Source: Posidonia oceanica (lineage: Eukaryota > Streptophyta > Magnoliopsida > Alismatales > Posidoniaceae). From it: a stretch of DNA of 64,000 bases. This document shows positions 55,216 through 64,000 of this stretch, piece after piece (within the stretch, counting starts at the first letter, position 1; every line of letters begins with the position of its first letter). The stretch is taken from the NCBI GenBank assembly GCA_037176725.1, contig JAZBRS010000029.1:43038001-43102000 (forward strand), given 5' to 3'. The position numbers and the translations under genes were made by a program. The notes under the pieces are model-generated. The model had not been told where the DNA came from. It was given only the letters and a program-made list of their open reading frames with translations, and ran no database searches.

Positions 55216-58200
55216 TGTAATATCCGGGTCTCTCGAAAAATAGTGGGTATTTTTAGTGTAGGTAGTTAGTGGGAAATCTAGCGTAGTTTTTGGGAGTAGT
55301 TTGGAAGTTTTGCGGTTTGTGAGGAAGAGGAGGGCTTTTGCTCAATTTTTGCGTAAAAAGTTTATTAAAGAATGCGATATTTGCCATAGCCATGCAGCCA
55401 TCATTCCTCCTTCTTCCGTTTTTTCAGGTGGCTGTCGGGGATGGCGTGGGGCGGTGAACTCTCCAGAGCTTCCTCCCTTCCTCTTCTTCTCCTCCTCTTC
55501 TTCCTCTTCTTCCTCTTCTTCTTCCTCCTTCACCCGCCAAGAGAGAGAGAAAAAGAGTTTGAGAGAGTGATGAAGGAGGCAGAGGGTGCTGGTGTTTGGC
55601 CGTGAGGAGGAGGCATGCCCGATCATTGTCCAGTAGTAGAGCAAGCTTGTGGAGTGGCCACGAGGAGCTTGGGAGCAGAGGTGATCGCTGGACAATGATT
55701 TGGGTCACCGGCGGTGGAGAGAGAAGTCTGTGTGGGTCGTGTGAGGTACACACCCCTTCCTTACTTGTGATTTTTCTTGGAAATGATGCAAATGTGTAGT
55801 TTGATGTGTTGTGGATACATGGTAGAAGATTCATGATTTTAGGGGATTTTTCCATGATTTTACAGTATTTTATGTGGATGTGGGTTTTACGGATGAATAG
55901 TGAAAATGTTTGAGTTTCAGTGCTTTGGGATTTTATAACTCGAGCTACAATTATTGAAATGATGTGATTTTTGTTCCGTGTGGTAGAAGACTTGGAGATC
56001 TTTGTTTTGGTTATTTTTGTGGAATTTGTAGGTGCGTGTGCTGGGACCGGTTCAAGTTCCCAAACCAGGTGATTTTTGGGTTTCTACATTCTGTTTGGAA
56101 TTCTAAACTTTTAATCAGATCTAGCGTTTTGGTCCCGTGTTTTGGTTGATGTTTTTGGCACCTCTTGGACGCCCATGGATGCCCATGGGGTGCCCAGCCA
56201 GGCTGCTTTGGCCTGGTTTTGGCCAGGCCGGACCTTGTAGTGGTTCCCATGTTAGTAGTTGATGTTTAAAATCTAATTTTTGGTTTTATGTTGAGTTTTG
56301 TAGAATTAAAATGAATCTTGTCAATTAAGTGATTGAAATTCTATATAATACATTAAGGCAAGATGATGATTAGGCAAACGATTAGGGATGAGATAGGAAT
56401 TGCCTAAAATGGATTAGCAAGACCCCCTTGAGCTAGGGTTAGAAATTACAAGACTAAACAACCTAGAAATGCTAAGGTTTTCCCTAAATTGGTTAAGATA
56501 AACATTAGGGAACATGATAACCTTAGAGTTAGATCTTGGCACTAAAACTTGGTGTTCTGGTTGCCGTTGTGTGGGTGTTCGGTCTCGTAAGCACCTTGGA
56601 ACTTCGGGATCGGTGCTTTGCTTGTGTGTGGTGCTGGGTGGGTAAATGTTATACCCAGAAGGTGCCTTTACTTCTTTGCTGTGTGGTGTTTTGTAATGTG
56701 GTTCTGGACTCAACAGTGGAGTTGTCGAGGCCCTGTTTTGAGCTGTGCTTTCAGCTCGTGATTTTGTGCTGTGCTTAGTGCTGCGTTTTGAGGTATTTTG
56801 AGTTGTCATTTAAGGGTTTCGAAATGGTTTCCGAAAAGAGTTTTGAAAAGAAAATGCATGGGTTTGGCAAAGGTTTTGGAAAGAGTTTTCTGGTGTTTTC
56901 TGTGTGTGGCGGACCAAGATACTGGAGGGGTGTGTCGACGGGATCAGGGGATGTGATGACATTCCTAGTTGGTCGGGCGTGTTGCCTAGGTTGAGGTCCT
57001 GAGACCAAGAGGCTGTGGTAAGTGTTCGTCGGATCTTGGAGGTATGATACTCCTTGATTGTCGTTCACGAGGCCGAGGCTGAGGTCCGTGGGTTGGGGGT
57101 ACCGACTGGACTTGGAGGTATGACACTCCGCTTGTTCCATGTGCCGAGGACCCAAGGTACTGACTGTACATAGTGTATCATGGCAGCGGACACAGGGGGT
57201 ATGAGACCTCTGGGTAGCTGGACGTGATACCCTAGTTAGTACAGGTACCGAGACTACTTGGTGTGGACTGAGCCTGGGGGTGAGGAGCCTTAGGGGTTTG
57301 GAGCACTGAGTTAGAGCTCCTAGAGGGCGTTCCTTGTGGTGTCCTTTTGAGAGACAGGATTGGCCTTCCTGTGTGGTCGGCTTTGTGAAGCTTGTTGGTC
57401 GGGACAGTTCACTCCTCCACAGGGTGGTGCACCGTAGCAGTGCAGGGACACCGTGGTAGCGCCTCAGTAGATTGCTTGTGGCTGGGTGTCGTTGCTTGGG
57501 CCCGAGTGATGACCTTTGTTTGTGTTTGTGGTTGTTGTGCTTGTGGCCGCGCCTATGGGGTGTAGGTCTTGCGCTAGTGAGGCGCAATGGTTTGGCTGAG
57601 CAGTGTCTCAGCACTGGCTTTGTGTTTCGGTGTTTATTGTATTGTTGTGTGTGTTCTGAATGCTATTGAGGGTATTTAGACACGGTTGGTTGTCTAGTCC
57701 GCACCAGGAGTGTGATGGACCAGACCGTGTGTGTTGGGGATTGATTTGGCTAGTATGGCCATTTTAAGTGTGCATAAAGATTTTGAAAAGAGCATGCATA
57801 TGGTTTTGAAAGGAAAAGAGAAAAGGTGTTTTCAAATGCATATTTTTAGTGGTTTGCTTTGTGGGCAATGATGTATTCCCTGCTATGGTATCCAGGAGAG
57901 ATGCCTGTGTTTGTTTGTTTGTGGCGTAGTTACACCTGTTCCCTCGACGTTGTTTGTCGAGCTGGGGTGTGTGTTGGGCGAGCTATTGAGTGGTCGCTCA
58001 CGTGTGCTTTGTTTCTATTTTTAGCAGGTGCAGGATAGGAGCTGGAGTTACTAGCGCATATAGGAGAGGAGTCACACTGCCACACATCAAGGGTTCTAGG
58101 TAAGTGAGCTATTTAAGTTATTTATTTCTGCTTTATAGTAATTGTGAGAATTTAGTTCTGTAGTTCATGATTGCTAATAAGATATAAAAAAAATAATGGT

Positions 58201-58242
58201 AGCTAGGTTGAGAGGTAACGACATTGGGGTCGTTACACAAGT
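55211..58242. mobile_element. Solo LTR S with TSDs (Tekay/Del-like?)
   Basis: The insertion 55216-58237 (3022 bp) is flanked by CAAGT at 55211-55215 and 58238-58242. Ends are TGTAATATCCGGG and GGGGTCGTTACA. TGTAA...TTACA ends and ~3 kb length fit LTRs of Tekay/Del chromoviruses (family guess from established knowledge of such ends). There is no internal region, so it is a solo LTR. Inside are a TTC/CTC microsatellite (55485-55535) and a TATA-like TATATAATA (56342-56350). No ORF is recognisable; the 279-codon minus-strand ORF (56775-57614) has no family resemblance I can see. It lies in the pro-to-RT linker of N. Orientation is given as unknown, though the ends suggest plus. Confidence 0.75.
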
Positions 58243-59640
58243 GCTCCTTTGGAGGACCGATGGCTGGGCTGCTATGCTTGGGGATGAAACGCCGGTGCCC
58301 ATGGGTGATAGTGGTTGTCTCCCAATAGTGGCGGCGAGAATCCTCCACAAAGTGGGATCTGCTGAAGCTGACAGCGGTGTGCTTGATAGAGCCACCTGGC
58401 TTGCTTGTGGTGCTGTAAATAATGCGGGCCGAGTCACGCTGCCGTCTGATCCGATTGACCGCTCCATTGGAGAAGGTGATTTCCATGCTGGTGCAGCTGC
58501 GGCTGCAAGCAGATTGGTGGATGGTGCCAGAGGGCGTGCTTCTGACCCCGGAGGTGCTGCTGTGGCTGTCTATGACATTGGTGAAGCGAGATGCTGTCAC
58601 GCTGAGCTGATCCTTACTGCTGGTTGGGGCTGCTTCAACTATGCCAGACTGCTCCTCATCCGAGTAGTAGTCCTCAATGCAGACCCATTCCTCCGTCGGC
58701 AGTGGAGAGCTCAAGCAGGATACTTGCTGCGCAGGGGCTTCACTGCTGCTTGCACAAAGGGTACCTGCACTGGTGAAGTTAGTGAGGTCTCGTGGGATGG
58801 CGATGCTTTAATTCTTTGGCTGCTAGGATCTGTCTTCGCTGCAATGCAGGTCGTATCCAAGACCTTCGGAGTCTCTACGCTCTACTGCTCTGACCGGCTC
58901 AGCGATTCCCTGGCCGTATTGCCCAAGCGGCGTTCCCTTAACATAGTCCCACCTGTGACAGACGTTTTCGACCATCCGGAAGGGGTTGCTGTGAACGGCC
59001 AAGGAGTTGACACGTTCAAGAATAAGTATAAAGTTAACCGACTCACACCGATTAACGCGATACAAAACATTCGAAAGCTCAGGATCAAAAGGCACAGTCT
59101 GCGAGGAGATGGGTGCAACCACCTCGTTCCGCTCCTTCTCAAAGTTTTCTGCCATGACAACGATAACATCGTCACATGGTGAAACTTGATCATGCGGTGG
59201 AGGGTCGAGGGGATGACCTGATGCTTATGCAGCCAAAGGCGCCCAAGCAGAAGATTAAAATTGGGCTCCAAGTCAACAATGTAGAACTCTACATCGAAGA
59301 CGACTGGGCCAATCTCGAGAGGAATAATCAAAATCCCTAGGGAGTCGTGGTGGGTGTTGTCAAAAGCTGTCATTCCCTTTATCGCTAGGGTGATATCCTT
59401 GGCTTTGAATCCGAGCCTGGTTGTAGTGTGCAAGGGACAGACGTTAAGGCCTGATCCGTTATCAACCAGCGATAGGGGAATGCGGAAGTTTTTGTATTGC
59501 ACCGTGACAAACAAGGGATGGTTGTGATTAATCCCCGCCGAAGGCAGCTCATCGCTCGTGAAAGAGATGATCTGGGGCTTCGCGATGACGCCAACCATGC
59601 TTTCCAAGGTTGCAGGCTCTATAGCTTGGGACACATGGGC
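58238..59640 (-). pseudogene. pol: Element N: protease and G-patch-like region, broken
   Basis: Minus strand: the protease with LVDNGSGLNVCPL (about 59430-59470), NLLLGRLWLHKHQVIPSTLH, then after a frameshift near 59175 the stretch FRMVENVCHRWDYVKGTPLG, and an acidic part EEWVCIEDYYSDEEQSG. It matches Q 28400-29340. It runs into solo LTR S at 58237 and resumes at 55210. A 328-codon plus-strand ORF (58196-59182) is its antisense shadow. Confidence 0.87.
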
Positions 59641-62607
59641 TGCTTGGAACTTGAGTGCACATGATGGGTATAAGGTCCCAAATTGAGATGTCGGCTTTGA
59701 CCCTCCTAAGCTGGGAGATGATGTCGGCCTTGTGGTGCAGCTTTTTGGTGGTAGAAGGAGGTGCTTTGGGGGTAGGATCTACTGGGCTAGGTGCAAGGGG
59801 TTGGCCTGATGCTGGAGGTGCTGCGGGTTGGCTTGCTGGTGGGGGTACAGCGGGTGCTAGACGGCTGGGCCTTACCACCGGTGTTGCGGGCTTGTATACC
59901 CTCCCCGATCGCATGACTTCCACACACGTTTCTGTGGCATAGTTGTAGGGCAAGTGATGGGTGTCCTGGGTTAAGTTAATAACCACGGGAACATGTGCTG
60001 CGAGCACAAGAGGGGCTACAGGGGCATTTGCTAGGCGATGGGGAAAAGGGTGATACTACTGGGAAGGCAATGAGGGCCTTGGTTGAGGCCTAGCTAGTAG
60101 ACAGACAGGGGTCCTATCTAGGGTCTTCCTAGGATGGAGGCAGGGGCTTAGGGTCTTGCCTGGAGGTAGACAGGGGCAGGAGCCCGAGGATGCATGGCGG
60201 GCTGCACGAAGGAGTGCTCCGGCCTAGCACGCAGTCGGATCATAAGAATTCCCGACTCGGAGCCGGCGATAGCCGCACGGTAGAGAGAGATAGGAAAGGG
60301 CTCCGAGACATCATGAATGAGCACAAAGGGGTCTACCACAGACGTAGTAGGCCCAGAAGGGGAGACAGAATAGATTCCCGAGGTCCCTATGCCTTCCGGA
60401 TTGGAATGCTCTAGCAAGGGCTGGTGGACGATGCTGGGATGAGGGGATGCTAATGCTAATGCAGAGGCTGATGCTGATGGAGGAGCTGATGTGGATGCCT
60501 CGTGCGCGTGGATCGCAATCGTTCCCGATTCGATCAGATTCTGAATGGCGTCCCACAAAGTGAGGCAACTGTTCGTCGAGTGCCCTACGGCTCGATGAAA
60601 ATCGCAAAAGAGATTCGCCTTATGCCAATATGGAAGTGGATTTGACGGCAGGCGAACCTCCGGAAACCTCAGATATGACGCAACCTTGGGGAGGACGACA
60701 TTCAACGGTTCCACTAGTGGGGTGAATTGACACCGCTCTCTGAATGGTCGCCTTGGTCCTTGGGGCTGTGCTTCCCGGACCGGTATGGTAGGATACACCA
60801 GTTGGGCGGTGGTAGTGATTTGTGGTGTGGGGTGTCCCCTAGGTGCTGGTGCGTACACTACCTAATTCGAGGGAGGGCGATCCGACAGCAGAACAGGCGC
60901 TGGTGCTGGTGTAGGTGCGGGTTTGACGTAGGCAACAACGAGTTTCGACGAGTCCTTCTTCTTAGGATGGCTGCTGGTGCTACCGCTGTTGTTGCTGGTA
61001 TTACTGCTGGTGCTGCTGTTGATGGCTACCTGCTTGGCAAACACAGAGAGCACCGAGAAGTTGCCACTCTGTAGCGAACTCTCCATGCGGGTGTCGGCCC
61101 GAATCAGTGCTGTGAAGGTCGTGATGGGTTGAATGCTGAGCAGAGCCCCGGTAGCGGGCTGCGCACCTCCAATCACAATCTCGAGGGACTCCTCGTTAGA
61201 GGGCCCATCTCGAACCTGTGAAGCAAGGGTGCGCCAACGGCCGACATACTCCCCAAACGGCTCGCCGGGGTTCTGCTTTGTTGCAACCAAGTCTGCGCGC
61301 TTGGGGACCAGGTCTAGATTGAAGGAATATTGTCCCAGGAACGCCTGGCTGAGGTCGTTCCACATCTTTATGGTGGCCATATCAAGTGAGGTGAACCACT
61401 TGAGCACAGGGCCAGTTAGACTTTTCTAGAACAAGCGAATAAGCAACCTCTTGTCAGCCTGGAGCTGAGCGAGATCTCCACAGTATGCCTTCAGATGTGC
61501 GATTGGACAGCCTCTACCATTGTATTTTTCGAAGACCGGAATGAGAAACTACGGTGGGAGCACCGCCTCTAGGAAGTAACAGAGGTCCCGGAACTGGTAG
61601 GACTGGAGGTCTGTACCCTGCACTTGTCGAAGTGCTTTCTCCAGAATGGCGAACCTGTCATCGTTGGATTCTGGAGCTGCTACCAAAGGAGGTGGTGCAA
61701 TAGAGGTAGGGGCCACATATGCCAAAAAAGACGCACCGAGGTGCTCCTCCGGATCCACCATCGTGTCGCTTGGTGGAGCGATGGGATGGGTGACGTATCC
61801 ATGCAGATGTGCTGTGTGTGCAAGAAAGTATGCTGGGGTAGGGGATTGCTGATGCAGGGGGTAGGAGTAACTAGCATGCGGTGCAATGTGTGATGCAGAG
61901 TGCTGGAGCGTCAGTTGTTGCACCGACACAGTGCTGGCCGGTGGGCCTGAGGGGTACTGTACTCCAACCAGCCCAAAGGACTGGCCACCAGGTGGCGGAG
62001 GAGGATGCTGTGCAATGTGTTGTGCATATGCAGGAGGCGGAAGTTGAGCCCCCATCGCCAGAGCAGTGAGTAGCTACGGCGATGGTCTGGGTGGGAGTGC
62101 AAAAGGGATTGACTGCGATGCAAGAGCAGGCTGCAGCGGAGCCTCGAGAGCAGTAGGAGTGAAGGAAGGGTGAAGAGATAGAGTCATGCTTTGCAGTCTC
62201 TAGGCGGTCTCCATCAGCTGCTGATATTGTGCCTCAGGGGACCCGTCAGTGGGTATGCTGAGTTGCAGGACTGGCGGGGGACCAGGGTCAAGCGGCCGGG
62301 ATGTAGACTGTCCAAGAGGCGGAGGTCCTAAGGCAAAAGTCGCCGCAGCAGGGTGGGTGTCAGAAGTGACATAATCTTGAGAAGGAGGAGTCAGTGGCGG
62401 CTCGAGAGCACAGGCGGCGGATACCAAGATGGACTCGACAATTGAGTTCGGCGGAGTCTGCCACTGCTCCACAGAATAGAGGGGAGACAATTGTACCAGC
62501 GAAGGGGACACTGGTATAGAGGGAACCAAGGTGAGAGTCGGAGGGGCTGAAACGAGAATCCCCTCCAGGGCAACAGGGACCTGGGAATCACCAACAAACT
62601 GGGCCAT
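59641..62607 (-). pseudogene. gag: Element N: gag, broken by stops
   Basis: Start at 62607 (MAQFVGDS). The same minus-strand frame runs from 62607 to about 60148. The Pro-rich N-terminal region is followed by the gag domain (61549 down to 61200: FEKYNGRGC, LKAYCGDLAQLQ, LKWFTSLD, AFLGQYSFNL, FGEYVGRWR), a Ser/Thr-rich stretch, the knuckle CDFHRAVGHSTNSC (60565-60606) and CVEVMRSGRVY near 59900. Internal TAG codons lie at several sites where Q has Gln or another sense codon (near 62200, 62075, 61547, 61425 and 60860). Two frame changes occur between 60148 and 59634, and after them the protease is again in the gag-start frame. This shows the intact ancestor read gag and pro as one frame. Confidence 0.88.
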
Positions 62608-63841
62608 CGCTGACCGAGAGTGAGTGATCATAGGGCTGCGACAGGGGGCAAGAGGACGAATCCTAAGAGGAGCTATCGTCACGAAGGCGAAATAGCTCGG
62701 AAGAGGATGGTCGGAAGCAAGTGTCGCGATAGGGGTGTCAGTAAGAGAATGCACTCGAGCTCCAGCAAAGGAACTCGCTCACTGACCTCTGTGTGAAAGG
62801 CAAGCAAAAACAAGGGTAAGAACCCGAAAGTAAAATGCAAATGCTTCGATGTATGTCATGAATGCAGATGTATGCGTTCTAGCATGCTCTCCCTCACCAA
62901 TCTAGGATGTCCTAGTAGGTAGTCTACTTTGGACGCTCATGGGTGTACGGGTTGCCGACTCAGGCTAGAAAAAGTAGGTCCCACATCTCAAATCTAGCCA
63001 GAGCTCAGGTATAACGGGGTGGTGCTTTAGGAGCCTTGACCCTGCCAAATGGGTGGTACCCTCTACTCACACCGACGCGACCCCTGACAAGGGGGGATAG
63101 ACCGACCAACTTGCGCCAAGCCAAAACAATGGGGCAAGAGGCTGGGACTATCCTTCTCAGACTGTAGGAGGACTCAGATGAGAAGAATGCATGCCCTATA
63201 TGATGCTTTATGCAAATGCTTCATGTTTTATCTTGCGCATTTTATTAACTCAAGGGGGTGCAGGTGTGTTGCAGTCTCTAGTTGCTCCTAGAGACGGTTC
63301 TTTTTACTTGCCGTTTTTAGTTAGCCATGGGGGAAGCAATCAGTCTCTAATTGTCCTTAGGCTAAGTGCAAAAGGGGAAGAAAAGCACCCAGTCATGGCA
63401 AGCAATCAACACAAATCATTGCAAAATGCATGCGCATGGTATATACTAGTGCTGTAGGCGTGATAGTGAAAGCGAAAACACTTATCATGGCAAAAGCAAG
63501 TATGCATAGCATGTGCAGGTGCAGTGGCATGGCATTGGTGTAAAAGAAAGCATTCACCACTCAAAAGGCATGCATAGTGCGCCAAGCAAGTATTTAGACA
63601 TGCAATGCAGGAAATAAAGCAAGCATAAGTGGGTAAATAAAGCAAGTAAATGCAGGCAAGCAGTAAAGCATGTAAAAGTAAAGCAAGCAAATAAGCATGT
63701 AAACAAGTAGGGCAAGTAGACAGACAAGGCACGCAAAAGCACAGGGCAGGCAAAGAAATGCAAAATGCAAGCGGCGAGAAAGCCAGGAGCGAAAGCCGGA
63801 GTCTGGAATCATCAGTGGAGTATCCGTTGGTGATTCGCATC
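62608..63841 (-). other. Element N: leader
   Basis: Non-coding leader between gag and PBS. The conserved leader block is at 62885-63190. CTTGC/TTTGC-rich sequence lies at 63480-63780. Confidence 0.75.
62885..63190 (-). promoter_or_regulatory. Conserved leader block (N copy)
   Basis: Minus strand from CTTCTCATCTGAGTCCTCC at 63190, with GTCAGGGGTCGCGTCGGTGT and CACCACCCCGTTATACCTGA. Best match to the M leader. Confidence 0.7.
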
Positions 63842-63859
63842 TCCCCAGCGGAGTCACCA
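63842..63859 (-). other. Element N: primer binding site
   Basis: Minus strand TGGTGACTCCGCTGGGGA. One mismatch to the tRNA-Arg complement, at a CG that became TG. Confidence 0.85.
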
Positions 63860-63860
63860 C

Positions 63861-64000
63861 TGTAGTAATCCTGAAATTCAGATTGTCCATGAACGATGCC
63901 AAAGCTCACGTGCACCAATCGGAATAGGTTCACTATATACGGTGGGATCCGAGGAAAGAAACTTGACTCGAAAATGCTGGCAAAAAGAAGAAAAAGAAAT
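63861..64000 (-). mobile_element. Element N: 3' end of the 5' LTR (runs off the window)
   Basis: It ends ...GGATTACTACA (minus strand) at 63861. Similar to the end of the M LTR (15992-16120). Confidence 0.85.

Noticed and set aside
56775..57614. 279-codon minus-strand ORF in solo LTR S
   Set aside because: Low-complexity, no motif recognised, inside an LTR. Kept only as part of S.
58196..59182. 328-codon plus-strand ORF
   Set aside because: Antisense shadow of the N protease region, which has clear family motifs on the minus strand.

Overview
This window is plant nuclear DNA, most likely heterochromatin of a large-genome eudicot. No host gene was found. Almost all of it is LTR retrotransposon sequence of the Ty3/gypsy Tat (Ogre-like) lineage, nested several layers deep. 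The lineage call rests on tRNA-Arg-type primer binding sites, gag with a CX2HX4HX4C knuckle, a polyprotein with RT, RNase H and a second archaeal-type RNase H before integrase, no chromodomain, very long LTRs (about 3.5-6 kb), and tandem repeats in the region upstream of the 3' LTR. The exact species cannot be read from the sequence.

The nesting can be rebuilt from target-site duplications (TSDs) and from a second, uninterrupted copy of the target. The outermost element N is on the minus strand: the end of its 5' LTR is at 63861-64000, gag-pro lies at 58238-62607, a linker at 53986-55215, and RT/RNase H reappears at 1-1217. N is split by element M (minus strand, 5780-53985) and by a 3.0 kb solo LTR S (55216-58237, TSD CAAGT, probably Tekay/Del-like). 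M has gag but no pol, so it is a non-autonomous TR-GAG-type element. Its 5' LTR (15992-17738, 46190-46465, 52522-53985) was entered by a complete giant element Q (17739-46189, 28.45 kb, TSD CATGC) and by a solo LTR R (46466-52521, 6.06 kb, TSD GATGG). Its 3' LTR (5780-8387) was entered by a further plus-strand LTR, P (1218-5779). One deletion at about 1217 removed the start of P, the end of M and roughly 255 bp of N.

Q runs 5' LTR, PBS (inside a 141-bp tandem array), conserved leader, gag, pro-RT-RNaseH-aRNH-integrase in a single frame, a separate plant-mobile-domain-like (DUF7745-like) ORF, two palindromic minisatellites, PPT and 3' LTR. Q is dead: it carries many nonsense codons (mostly TAG at former CAG or TGG codons), frameshifts in gag and a YVDN reverse-transcriptase motif.

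The most interesting signals are non-coding. They are: a hairpin motif (GATARGTCCG....CYTATC) amplified separately in the 3' regions of Q and M; seven double-palindrome modules built on GCGTCCAACGTTGGACGC in the M LTR, with symmetric arm changes; a leader block of about 300 nt, a pre-PPT block of about 155 nt and an LTR-end block, all conserved between the coding and the gag-only element; and possible introns inside the LTRs that contain expanded minisatellites.
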